64,000 nucleotides of DNA from Aequorivita sp. HC6-5 (GTDB lineage: Bacteria; Bacteroidota; Bacteroidia; Flavobacteriales; Flavobacteriaceae), in assembly GCA_905182755.1 (NCBI GenBank), contig CAJJCS010000007.1:1-64000 (forward strand). Reading direction: 5' to 3'. Position numbers and translations under genes: made by a program. The notes beneath the pieces were generated by a model that saw only the letters and a list, made by a program, of their open reading frames with translations, was not told the origin of the DNA and did not search any database. Each line of letters begins with the position of its first letter. The first letter of the stretch is position 1. Below, one piece after another: positions 18,854 to 27,269 of this stretch.

Positions 18854-19237
18854 GTTGTTTGCAATCTGCTTAGCAAGGGCATTAAGCTCACCCTCACTTT
18901 GGGTTTCTTTGTGCTGAAACGTCATCTGTTTCATGTCATTTAAGGGTATTAAATGCACATGCACATGAGGCACTTCAAGTCCAATAACACTCACTCCAAC
19001 ACGTTTACAGGGCACTGTTTTTTCAAGGGCAATTGCCACTTCTCTACTAAAGCACATTAGATCAAGGTAAAGCTTTTCAGACATGTCGAAAATCTTGTTG
19101 ATTTCTTGCTTTGGAACGCACAGAGTATGGCCTTTGGCATTTGGGTTTATGTCTAAAAAGGCAATAAACTGATCGGTCTCTGCTATTTTATAGCAAGGAA
19201 TTTCTTTGTTGATTATTTGAGTAAATATACTAGGCAT
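18845..19237 (-). CDS. HIT family nucleotide-binding protein
   Basis: A 130-residue histidine triad protein. The active-site motif HVHVHLIPL is near residue 93, and the N-terminal part has IPCYKIAETDQFIAFLDINP and GHTLCVPK, typical of Hint/HIT hydrolases acting on nucleoside phosphoramidates or dinucleotides. Its start shares one base with the greA stop, so it is the second gene of a greA-HIT operon, an order common in flavobacteria. Confidence 0.92.
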   Translation of the reverse strand: MPSIFTQIINKEIPCYKIAETDQFIAFLDINPNAKGHTLCVPKQEINKIFDMSEKLYLDLMCFSREVAIALEKTVPCKRVGVSVIGLEVPHVHVHLIPLNDMKQMTFQHKETQSEGELNALAKQIANNLV

Positions 19238-19713
19238 TAATCTCTAGTGATTTCAATTACTTCAAACTTCATAACCCCAGCAGGTACTACAACATCTGCA
19301 AGATCACCAACTTCACAACCAAGCAATCCTTTACCAATTGGAGAATCTACAGAAATTTTACCTGTTTTTAAATCTGCCTCACTCTGGGCCACCAATTTGT
19401 AGGTCATTTGCATGCCATTGGCCGTATTTTTAATTTTCACTGTTGAGTGAATTAAGACCTTAGTCATGTCTAGTTGAGACTCATCGATAACACGAGCATT
19501 TGCAACTACTTCTTCTAGTTTACTAATGCGCATCTCGAGCATTCCTTGGGCTTCTTTTGCAGCATCATACTCTGCATTTTCACTCAAATCTCCTTTGTCT
19601 CTAGCCTCACCAATATCGTTAGATGCTTTTGGGCGCTCTACGTCCTTGAGGTAGTTTAACTCTTCCTTTAATTTTTTTAGTCCTTCTAGGGTATAATATG
19701 ATACTTTACTCAT
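19237..19713 (-). CDS. greA: transcription elongation factor GreA
   Basis: Rescues backtracked RNA polymerase by stimulating transcript cleavage. The 158 residues comprise an N-terminal coiled coil with the acidic tip (DIGEARDKGDLSENAEYDAA, residues about 31-50) and a C-terminal FKBP-like domain (SPIGKGLLGCEVGDLADVVVP). Length is typical. It is transcribed with the HIT gene and preceded by a 140-base structured leader with a terminator-like hairpin. Confidence 0.96.
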   Translation of the reverse strand: MSKVSYYTLEGLKKLKEELNYLKDVERPKASNDIGEARDKGDLSENAEYDAAKEAQGMLEMRISKLEEVVANARVIDESQLDMTKVLIHSTVKIKNTANGMQMTYKLVAQSEADLKTGKISVDSPIGKGLLGCEVGDLADVVVPAGVMKFEVIEITRD

Positions 19714-19772
19714 TTGTTGCGATTGTTAAATTAGTTTTTGCATAGCTGCGCTTCATCTTCAAGCTATGTGTC

Positions 19773-19847
19773 AAAAAATCCTGCCAAATAGCTTTGAGTT
19801 GCATCAACAAAGGCAGGAATAGAAAAATCCCATACAGGACGGGATTT
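19773..19847 (-). ncRNA. structured greA leader with terminator-like hairpin (possible small RNA)
   Basis: On the reverse strand, immediately after the candidate greA promoter, come a hairpin AAATCCC/GGGATTT (19825-19831 with 19841-19847) and then TCCTGCC/GGCAGGA (19779-19785 with 19812-19818) directly followed by six Ts (19773-19778). A third stem CATAGCT/AGCTATG (19741-19747 with 19762-19768) lies before the gene. The second hairpin has the form of an intrinsic terminator and would give an RNA of about 75 bases or attenuate greA. E. coli greA is known to produce short leader RNAs (GraL) in a similar way; homology is not implied. Confidence 0.5.
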
Positions 19848-19853
19848 CTAATA

Positions 19854-19883
19854 CAAAGATACTAAAAAATATTTGTTAGGTAA
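19854..19883 (-). promoter_or_regulatory. candidate greA promoter
   Basis: A perfect -7 box TATCTTTG (19854-19861 on the reverse strand) lies 19 bases from TTA, one base off the TTG -33 element. The predicted start is at the first base of the leader hairpin near 19847. Confidence 0.55.
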
Positions 19884-19920
19884 TTTTTGTACTTTCGTGA
19901 GTATAAAAATGGTATTGAAA

Positions 19921-20358
19921 ATGAAAAATATTTGTATTGGTATTGGGTTGTTTTTCTCCTTATTAGGATGTGGCACCGATGAAGATTCTTTGGGGCAATA
20001 CAACCCCTATCTAATAAACCCTCAGGTAAACATTACCCTAAATTTAAACCTACCTCAATACAATGATCTTAATTTTCCTGGAGGTTCTGCTATAATTACC
20101 AGTCAAGGAATACGCGGTATTGTTGTCTATAGATTAAATGAAGATTTATTTACTGCCTTTGAACTTAGTGATCCAAACCACATCCCTAGTGATTGTTCAA
20201 GGATGACAATTAATGGCATTGAGGCGACTTGCACCTGTCCTAATGAGGATAACACCTACAACATTGTAACTGGAGAGCACAAAACAATGCCAGAGCTTTA
20301 TCCTATGCTAGGGTATAGAATAGACCGCACTGGAAACACTTTGAGAATTACAAACTAA
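19921..20358 (+). CDS. putative lipoprotein of unknown function
   Basis: I choose the ATG at 19921 because it gives a lipoprotein signal, MKNICIGIGLFFSLLGC, with cysteine at residue 17 as the lipidation site; a frame open from 19873 would add an unlikely leader. The mature part of about 130 residues is predicted beta-rich. It has a cluster of three cysteines (DCSRMTINGIEATCTCPNED) recalling a Rieske-like or metal-binding loop, but the histidine pattern of a Rieske site (CxH) is absent. Function not recognised. TACTTTCG at 19890-19897 may be its -7 box. Confidence 0.65.
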   Translation: MKNICIGIGLFFSLLGCGTDEDSLGQYNPYLINPQVNITLNLNLPQYNDLNFPGGSAIITSQGIRGIVVYRLNEDLFTAFELSDPNHIPSDCSRMTINGIEATCTCPNEDNTYNIVTGEHKTMPELYPMLGYRIDRTGNTLRITN

Positions 20359-20379
20359 ACCCGAGCCGCAGCGTGTTGT

Positions 20380-21961
20380 TTAATTAACAATTACTTTTTT
20401 TGACTATCTGTTGGTTGTTTACGTTAATTACAAGAAAATACACCCCTGGGGTATACCTCTTCACATCAATATGTGTAAGGTCTTTTTCTTTAGTAAATAG
20501 TAATTTTCCAAAAACATCATACACCTCTATACTACTAAGAGGTAGGTTAGTACTTAGGTTAATCACAGTACTGGCTGGATTTGGATACACGCTCACCGTA
20601 TCCTCTAAATCAAGATTTGCACCCATATTTAATTCGCCTTGTTGATATACTTTAACGTAATCTATTAGCATGCTAGCCTGGTCAAACCCAGAAGGTATAT
20701 TTCCTGCAATACCTCCCATAGCCATGTTTAATAACACAAATTGGTCCTCATAAAATGGCCATGTGCTATCATCTTTTACAGCAGGATTATACGTGTAATA
20801 ACCCACACCATCTAGCAAAAATGTTATTTGATCTGGAGACCAGTTTAGGGAATATACATGAAAATCATTTTCAAGATCTGAGGCAATAGTACCGCCTCCA
20901 TTTGGATTACCAGCATAACAACACGGAGTGTGTAAAGAACTCTTGATGTAGTTTATGTCTTGGTTAGGAAATATCCCGTGTTCCATCATATCTATCTCAC
21001 CACATGCAGGCCAACTTGTTGTACCATATTGTGAATCCCAATAAGCTCCATTCTCATTTATATTTTTACCCAATGTCCAAATGGCAGGCCAAGTACCTGC
21101 ACCTACAGGAATTTTAGCTCGTACATCTACCCTACCATAGGTAAATGCAAATTTTGCATTCAACCTAGCTGAGGTGTAATTTTTTGTTAAACCTTGATCT
21201 GTATAGGTCTCTTGCTTGGCTACAATATGTAACAACCCTGAAGAGTCTACAAAAGAGTTATCTATACGGTTGGTATAATGCTGTTCTTCTCCATTAGCCC
21301 AACCTACACCTGGTATAATAACCTGGGTTTGATGGTGCCATTTTGATGGGTTGACAATTCCTGGAGTTTCAAACTGGTCTTCCCAGACCAAATTGGTATA
21401 CGCTACATCAATCTCGTGTAGATTTACTTCTGTAGAACCATCATCAATGTTGTCAAGCAAATAGGAGCCTGCAGTAAAAACTCCTCCGTCTATAAAAATA
21501 ACCAACCTACTATATTCTCCAGTTGCATTTACTGGGGTACCCCCATCGGTTAATACCGCCTGAGAAAAGTCAAAGACAACGTTGTTTGTCCACCCGCCGC
21601 CAGCGGGTATATTTTGAGTAACCTCAACATCAGGGTTTTGGCCATTCTCTAGTTTTATTAAAACGGTATGGGCATTAGTGTCAAAGCCATAAAAAGACAA
21701 AGAAATAGTGTTCTGAAAATCCAAATCAATGGCTCTTTGCAAATCAAGGTAAAATCCTTGCCAAGAGTTAGACCCATCATTAAAAAATTGGCCAACCTCA
21801 TTGCTAGGGTTTTCTGGATCTGTATTCAAAGAGAAGCTACTACCTAAAAAAGAAGAAAAGTTTTCTGAAGGGTCAGAAAAATCTACGGGCATTTGCTGCG
21901 AGAAAGATAGGTGACTTAAAAATAAAAAAACTAAAAGGAGATAAGTAGGTGTATATTTCAT
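20380..21961 (-). CDS. secreted GH16 family beta-glucanase (laminarinase-like), T9SS cargo
   Basis: A glycoside hydrolase of about 526 residues. Residues 1-21 are a signal peptide. An N-terminal region of about 160 residues looks like a carbohydrate-binding-type domain, followed by the GH16 catalytic domain: WEDQFETPGIVNPSKWHHQ, then the catalytic signature EIDMMEHG holding nucleophile and acid/base glutamates. Family activity suggests cleavage of beta-1,3-glucans such as algal laminarin. A T9SS domain ends it (VYPNPASTVINL, YTPGVYFLVI). As given, the last residues read KKSNC; removing one T from the run at 20395-20401 gives KKVIVN and a stop at 20380, a standard sorting-domain end. No SusC/SusD pair is next to it. 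Confidence 0.88.
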
Positions 21962-22108
21962 AAAGGGGTGTATTAAAGTAACAAATATAATGCATGTTGT
22001 TACATAGTTTTTATTGTTGGCCTATACAAAAGCTATACAAGAAGGTTATATTAGTTTATTATTAGATATATAAATACAATACAGATTAATTGGTGTTGTT
22101 TTTTAAAC

Positions 22109-22147
22109 AAAAAAAGATCCAAAAATAAAATTTATTCTTGGATCTTT
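22109..22147 (-). terminator. terminator of the TonB receptor gene
   Basis: On the reverse strand, a 10-base stem (22138-22147 with 22113-22122, TTGGATCTTT type) is followed by a T-rich run (22109-22115). It ends the receptor transcript before the GH16 gene. The remaining bases of the 250-base gap show only a TATATTTG box at 21982-21989, a candidate GH16 promoter element. Confidence 0.85.
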
Positions 22148-22211
22148 AATTTGACTAGTTTTTGAATTGTAAAAACAGTGAAAAAGTCAATAATCATACA
22201 TGCCCTGTTAA

Positions 22212-24383
22212 TTAAAAGGTTAGTGTAGCACCCACCAAAAAGTTGATTCCTGCTTGTGGGTAAAATCCTGCGCCTTCAATGGTAGTAACAGTTCCTGGGG
22301 TCGAGAAATCATCATCATAGGTGTAAAAATATCCATTTGAAATGTACTTGACATCAAAGATGTTATTTACCAACCCTTGCAATACCAGAGATTTTGCAAA
22401 AGATAGATTTGTAATGGTATAATTTACGCTAAAATCGTTTAAAAAATAGGCATCCAATTTTGACGTTTGGCTGTCAATATTACCCAGGTATTGTTCCCCA
22501 ACATATTTTGAAAGCAATGCTACTTGAAGGTTTTGTGTAGGGCTATAGTCAATACTATTTCCTGCAATAAAGGATGGAGAAAATGAAATATTGGTCGTCC
22601 CTAAATTTACTAACTCACCATCTCTTGAGGTTGTGTAATCTTTATTTTTATTGCTACTCAAGGCTATATTTGGTCTTACATGTAGTTGCTTTAACACCCT
22701 GAAATCTCCCTCAACTTCAAGTCCTGCTCTATAGCTATTTCCACTAGTTTCTCTTATAAAGCCACCAGAATCATCAAGCTGGCCGGTAAGCACTAGTTGG
22801 TCTTTATAATCCATGTAGTAAAGGTTGGCACTTAAGGTGTTGTTTTCACCTGTAAAGCGCCATCCTAGTTCATAATCATCTAGTATTTCTGGGGTAAAAA
22901 CACCTTGCTCAAAGTCACTACGTCTAGGTTCTCTGCTTGCTCTTCCATAAGAGACATACAATTGATTGCCCTGGTTTAGGGAGTAACTAGCACCAAATTT
23001 TGGGTTAAAAAATTCATACTGCTCATCAACTACCATATTCACTTTATCACTAGTTAAACCAGCAGTTTTGTAATTAACTATTCGCATTTGCAAATCACCA
23101 AAAACAGACCAAGAATTATTTATCTTATAACTTGCCTTAGAAAATGTGGTAAATTCATGTTTGTCTCCAGTTCCAAAATAATAGCGATCTCCCAAATTTG
23201 GGCCTGTAAAATTAGTTGCCCAAATTACCTCTCCAAAATGAAGCCCCTGATAATAGCTGTAAAAAACACCTGTAGTGGTGTCCCAGTTTTCATCTTTATA
23301 ATTTGCATTTGCGCTTAAGGCATAAAAATTATTCTCCAACCAACGACGCCTCACCAAATCAGATTCAGTAGAAGTCTCTCCGTCTATGGTAACGGGTAAT
23401 AAACCATGAAAACCAAGAGATGCATCTTCTTTATATTCTTCAAAAAACCCACTTCCTTTTGTATAGTTAAGTGTAGCACTTGTGCTCCAATTATTGTTAT
23501 AGCGCTCATTCCAGATAAGTTGGTAGTGATCTTGGTCATAATCATCTACTTGATTTTGGTGAAAACGAACCGTTCCGTCCTCATCACTATACATCCCTGC
23601 AGGGTTAAAGGTAGGGTTGGTGTTTAGTGTTTGCTCATCAATTCCAAACCAAGACTGGTAGGTAACTTCTCTACCACCAAAAACGAGTGCTTTAATAAAG
23701 GTATTGTCGGTTTTGTAGGAACCCTGCAAAAAATAAGACTTTAAATCACTAGAGGCTCTATCTATATAACCATCACTAGTGATATTTGAGACTCTTCCAG
23801 AGATTTCAACTCGATCGTTTAATAGTCCTGTAGAGAACTTCACACTGTGTTTTCTGGTATCAAAAGAGCCGTAGCTATTTGCAATTTGAGCATAGGCTTC
23901 TTTGGAGGAGCGGTCTGTATCGATGTTTAAACTTGCCCCAAAAGATCCTGATCCATTGGTAGAGCTACCAACACCTCTTTGAAGTTGAAGGCTTTCTATA
24001 GAGGAGGCAAAATCTGGGAGGTTTACCCAAAAAGTACCTTGGCTTTCGCTATCGTTATAAGGTATCCCATTAATGGTAACATTAACACGAGTTGCGTCAC
24101 TTCCTCGAACCCTAATCCCAGTATAACCAACTCCTGCCCCAGCATCACTGGTGGTTACTACCCCTGGTAGGTAGTTAAGAAGCACGGGGATGTCTTGTCC
24201 TAAATTTCGCTTGGCTAGGTCCTGTTTTGTAAGGTTGCTGTGGGTAATTGGAGAATCTGCAGCTACCCTCACACCATTGAGGTAAACCTGTTCAAGGGCT
24301 TGAATTTTTGTAGTGTCTTGAAGTTTTTCTTGTGCCTGAAGGATTCCTGCACTGAGTAAAAAAATAAACGCGTAATATTTCAT
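22212..24383 (-). CDS. TonB-dependent receptor, predicted thiamine transporter
   Basis: A 723-residue outer-membrane receptor. Residues 1-17 are a signal peptide. The plug domain covers about residues 45-160 (LLNYLPGVVTTSDAGAG, GIRVRGSDATRVNVTINGIP), and the rest is a 22-stranded beta-barrel ending in GATLTF with a terminal aromatic residue. By sequence alone it belongs to the FecA/BtuB-like class and could be called an iron receptor. The TPP riboswitch in its leader and the neighbouring thiamine genes argue instead for thiamine or a thiamine phosphate as substrate. It is a single-gene transcript bounded by its own promoter and terminator. Confidence 0.88.
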   Translation of the reverse strand: MKYYAFIFLLSAGILQAQEKLQDTTKIQALEQVYLNGVRVAADSPITHSNLTKQDLAKRNLGQDIPVLLNYLPGVVTTSDAGAGVGYTGIRVRGSDATRVNVTINGIPYNDSESQGTFWVNLPDFASSIESLQLQRGVGSSTNGSGSFGASLNIDTDRSSKEAYAQIANSYGSFDTRKHSVKFSTGLLNDRVEISGRVSNITSDGYIDRASSDLKSYFLQGSYKTDNTFIKALVFGGREVTYQSWFGIDEQTLNTNPTFNPAGMYSDEDGTVRFHQNQVDDYDQDHYQLIWNERYNNNWSTSATLNYTKGSGFFEEYKEDASLGFHGLLPVTIDGETSTESDLVRRRWLENNFYALSANANYKDENWDTTTGVFYSYYQGLHFGEVIWATNFTGPNLGDRYYFGTGDKHEFTTFSKASYKINNSWSVFGDLQMRIVNYKTAGLTSDKVNMVVDEQYEFFNPKFGASYSLNQGNQLYVSYGRASREPRRSDFEQGVFTPEILDDYELGWRFTGENNTLSANLYYMDYKDQLVLTGQLDDSGGFIRETSGNSYRAGLEVEGDFRVLKQLHVRPNIALSSNKNKDYTTSRDGELVNLGTTNISFSPSFIAGNSIDYSPTQNLQVALLSKYVGEQYLGNIDSQTSKLDAYFLNDFSVNYTITNLSFAKSLVLQGLVNNIFDVKYISNGYFYTYDDDFSTPGTVTTIEGAGFYPQAGINFLVGATLTF

Positions 24384-24518
24384 TCGTACTTTTTTTATGA
24401 CGAATAAAAGGGGTAATTATTCTTGTTAAATAATCGTTTTTTTGAATTAGCGCAATCAAGGTCAATAAAGAATATTCTCGATACAGCACATCTCGACAGC
24501 GCTAAAAGCATTCGTTTT

Positions 24519-24632
24519 ATTCCTAAACAGCATTACCTGTTCTAGGTTCTATGGGTATAATCTCAGCCAATATAAAAAGTGTTCTTTCAAAAATAGTTTT
24601 GAAAACCCTTATTAATTAGCACCCCTTTGAGA
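24519..24632 (-). promoter_or_regulatory. TPP riboswitch (THI element)
   Basis: On the reverse strand the conserved blocks occur in order: GGGGTGC (24619-24625), GGCTGAGATTATACCC (about 24552-24568), and GAACCTAGAACAGGTAATGC (about 24530-24549). These match the canonical GGGGTGC, GGCTGAGA, ACCC and GAACCTGATCTGGNTAATACCAGCG core. The last stem has changed on both sides (ACAG paired with CTGT instead of CTGG with CCAG), which keeps pairing. The element lies about 135 bases before the receptor ATG. TPP binding is expected to lower receptor expression. Confidence 0.92.
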
Positions 24633-24639
24633 TGTGATA

Positions 24640-24672
24640 CAAAGATACTTTATTAGTAATATTAAAACACAA
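24640..24672 (-). promoter_or_regulatory. promoter of the riboswitch-receptor transcript
   Basis: Reverse-strand TTG (24670-24672), 22 bases, TATCTTTG (24640-24647). The predicted start is a few bases before the riboswitch, so the RNA begins with the aptamer. Confidence 0.7.
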
Positions 24673-24764
24673 TAAATAAATAAAAAGTTGTTCTCGGATG
24701 TGTAATAAGTAATGAGCAAAGCAGTAAAATACTAGCTTATAGATTATTACGAAATTTTAAAATA

Positions 24765-25169
24765 TTACTCTAGTGTTGGTGGTTTTCTATTTGCCTTTTT
24801 AAGGGCATGATTTTTTTTGGAGACAATGCGTTTTTCCATAGCATTTCTTGAAGGTCTTGATTTTTTTCTATGCTTGGCAACGCGGAGGCTTTTTTCAAGC
24901 AGCGATATAAGACGCTCTATTGCTAGGGCTTTATTTCTGTGTTGGCTCCTAGACTCACTACAGGTTATGGTGAGTATCCCGTCTTGAGAAATACGGTGCT
25001 TTAATTTCTCTAGTAAGCGCTGTTTTTCTTGAGAGGTAAAGATCTGGGAGGCAGCAATAGTGAAACTAATGACTGCTTTACTGGCGGTTTTATTAACGTG
25101 CTGCCCACCAGGACCGCTGCTTCTTACCGCTTTAAAGGAAATCTCTTTTAAAAGTTTTGCGCTATCCAT
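24765..25169 (-). CDS. arfB: aminoacyl-tRNA hydrolase / ribosome rescue factor ArfB
   Basis: A 134-residue class I release-factor-like protein with the GGQ motif (RSSGPGGQHVNKTASKA, about residues 16-32) that hydrolyses peptidyl-tRNA on stalled ribosomes. There is no codon-recognition domain. The long basic C-terminal tail (from RVAKHRKKSRPSRN onward) fits the ArfB tail that enters the empty mRNA channel. It lies 6 bases after the DUF4301 gene and looks co-transcribed with the upstream thiamine genes, though functionally unrelated. Confidence 0.92.
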   Translation of the reverse strand: MDSAKLLKEISFKAVRSSGPGGQHVNKTASKAVISFTIAASQIFTSQEKQRLLEKLKHRISQDGILTITCSESRSQHRNKALAIERLISLLEKSLRVAKHRKKSRPSRNAMEKRIVSKKNHALKKANRKPPTLE

Positions 25170-25175
25170 TAGGCG

Positions 25176-26699
25176 CTAGGTTGATGGGATGAGATGTAGT
25201 AAATCGTTTACATTCTTTACGGGGCTGAAGGTTAAAAGTGGTACTTCTACAAAAATAGTATTCCAATGTGCCATGGCACCATTCCATAAGCCGGGGGCTT
25301 CTAGAGCTTTTATTGGAACTCCCTCAACGGTTTTGTCTGAAATAAAACAAGCCAATGGATCTACATAATGATTAAGATTGTATTTCTTACCCGTATAATC
25401 TCGTGTGCCGCACACTAAATCTACAGGATTAAAATGAGTAGCTCCATCAACAATTGAGGCTTGTTTTGGGTCTGAAATATCTATTTGAGAAAGCTCAACA
25501 ATTTGAAGTGATAGTTGCCCTTCTTGATTTTTTACCCAAAAAGGGCCACCTCCAGGAGCTCCTGTATTTTTAACAACACCGCACACACGAATAGGTCTGT
25601 TTAAAATCTCTGCGATACCTGCCTTGGTCTGAGGAATTTCTTTGATCTGTAACTCTTTCCATAAAAAAGCTTTCATTTCGCTGAGTTTCTCTTCTGTGAT
25701 TTGTTCTTTCACAATTCCTTCCAGGTATCCAAATATTTTATGCTGTAGTTGCAATAGCCTCCCTGCTAACATTTTTTTATTTGTAGCAACAGCATCAATG
25801 TGATTCTCTACGGTAACATTATCTATGTTTTTAATAAAAATAATATCTGCATCTACTTCATTTAAGTTTTTGATAAGCGCTCCATGTCCAGAGGGTCTAA
25901 AAACTAGATTTCCTTCTTTGTTTTTAAAAGGTTTATTCTTTAAATCTACAGCGATAGTATCTGTACTTGGATCTTGGAAAGAATAGGAAATTCGTACATC
26001 TACTTTTGTTTTCTTTACTATTCTATTTTTTACTTTCTCAAAAGTTTCTTTGAAAAGATGTAAGTGCTTTGGAGAAAAGGTAAAATGCAAATGTGCTACC
26101 CCGTCAACGGCTGCATATTGTGTGGCCTCAAATAATTGTTCTTCAAATGCACTTCTGGTATACTTTGCGTATTTATGAAAAGGGATAAGACCCTTAGGAA
26201 ACCCTGCATAATTAAGATGTTTTTTGCCTAGCATTAAGGACACAAAAGTATTGATACGATAGCCTTTTTTTGACTTCTTGTACTCAGGCCTATGACTTCT
26301 AATTTCTTTTTGCACCAAAGAAGTGAAAGGAAAATATTTAATGTTGTCTATAAAGGTTTTTAGAGAATCTAGTGCATTTGACTTTAGATAAGGAGTGAGT
26401 TTTTCTTGATCTGGGTCATAGTTGTCCAAAAATGTGTGTAAAAACTTAAACATCCTTGTGGCAGCACCACTAGCAGGTACAAATTTTATAATATCCTTTT
26501 GCTCTTTTATCTCATCATAGTACCCAGCCAATTTTTTTTGGGTAGCCACATCATACACCTCAACCCCATTATCAAGCCCTGCATGTCTTGTAACATGTGT
26601 GAATGGAGCGCCATCCTTGAAGGTTTGAAGCTGTTTTTTTACCTGTTTCTCGGTGAGTCCATGAGAGATGATTTGGTCAAGTTCTTGGGGTATGAACAT
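25176..26699 (-). CDS. DUF4301 family protein, nucleotidyltransferase-like
   Basis: A 507-residue Bacteroidota protein of the DUF4301 family, function not established. Two segments recall UDP-sugar pyrophosphorylases: FVPASGAATRMFKFL (about residues 73-87), like the G-rich nucleotide loop ending in TRM, and LVFRPSGHGALIKNL (about residue 270), like the uridine-binding PPGHGD region. That suggests a GT-A nucleotidyltransferase fold, which is my inference. It lies 3 bases downstream of the NadR-like gene in the thiamine-linked operon, so a role in modifying or activating a small molecule is possible. Confidence 0.75.
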   Translation of the reverse strand: MFIPQELDQIISHGLTEKQVKKQLQTFKDGAPFTHVTRHAGLDNGVEVYDVATQKKLAGYYDEIKEQKDIIKFVPASGAATRMFKFLHTFLDNYDPDQEKLTPYLKSNALDSLKTFIDNIKYFPFTSLVQKEIRSHRPEYKKSKKGYRINTFVSLMLGKKHLNYAGFPKGLIPFHKYAKYTRSAFEEQLFEATQYAAVDGVAHLHFTFSPKHLHLFKETFEKVKNRIVKKTKVDVRISYSFQDPSTDTIAVDLKNKPFKNKEGNLVFRPSGHGALIKNLNEVDADIIFIKNIDNVTVENHIDAVATNKKMLAGRLLQLQHKIFGYLEGIVKEQITEEKLSEMKAFLWKELQIKEIPQTKAGIAEILNRPIRVCGVVKNTGAPGGGPFWVKNQEGQLSLQIVELSQIDISDPKQASIVDGATHFNPVDLVCGTRDYTGKKYNLNHYVDPLACFISDKTVEGVPIKALEAPGLWNGAMAHWNTIFVEVPLLTFSPVKNVNDLLHLIPST

Positions 26700-26702
26700 C
26701 TA

Positions 26703-27269
26703 TTACTTGTGTTTAATTAATGTATTTATAATAGCAATAGCATTGGTTAAACGCTCTTGTTTTGATCCTTCCAAAATAGTGTAAGGAGTGTTATTTTTTA
26801 TTAATTGTTGTTCAAAAATACGAAACATTTTGTCTCTATCATTGGGCCTATCTCTTAAGTTATCTTTCTCCCAAGGTACATCTATATTGGTAAGAAAATA
26901 ATGATCATAGTGGTGGGTTTGACTTGCCTTTATAATTTGAGCAGGGCACCACCCATTGTAATAATACTCGCAATAGGTCTTTATTTGCAACATATTGGTG
27001 TCTAATAAAAGTAGTGTATCTGTCTGGGCGGCGAGTTTATTTTCATCACTAATGTGTCCAAGGGCGATGGGAAGCAGGTCTTTTTTTTCTATGGTTTTTT
27101 TAACGCTTTGCCACTTTAATTCTAAATAAGTGCGCATGTATTCTGGCACCCACAGAGCGTTAAAGTGAGCTGCCAATTGAGTTGCTAAGGTTGTTTTTCC
27201 TGAAGACTCAGGGCCAAACAAAACAATCTTTAAGCAACTGCTTGGATTTTGTTTAAGTTCTTTTTCCAT
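26703..27269 (-). CDS. NadR-like P-loop ATPase/kinase
   Basis: A 188-residue P-loop protein. The Walker A motif is LFGPESSGKTTLATQLA (about residues 18-34), followed by VPEYMRTYLE, a segment typical of the kinase domain of NadR (nicotinamide riboside kinase). It overlaps the PnuC-type transporter gene by 40 bases. PnuC-family transporters usually depend on a kinase to trap their substrate, and this pairing with a thiamine-type transporter suggests a thiamine (or NR) kinase. No nucleotidyltransferase domain is present. Confidence 0.8.
   Translation of the reverse strand: MEKELKQNPSSCLKIVLFGPESSGKTTLATQLAAHFNALWVPEYMRTYLELKWQSVKKTIEKKDLLPIALGHISDENKLAAQTDTLLLLDTNMLQIKTYCEYYYNGWCPAQIIKASQTHHYDHYFLTNIDVPWEKDNLRDRPNDRDKMFRIFEQQLIKNNTPYTILEGSKQERLTNAIAIINTLIKHK

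Noticed and set aside
22212-24383. Calling the TonB receptor an iron-siderophore receptor
   Set aside because: Sequence class alone would allow it, but the TPP riboswitch in its leader makes thiamine the better-supported substrate.
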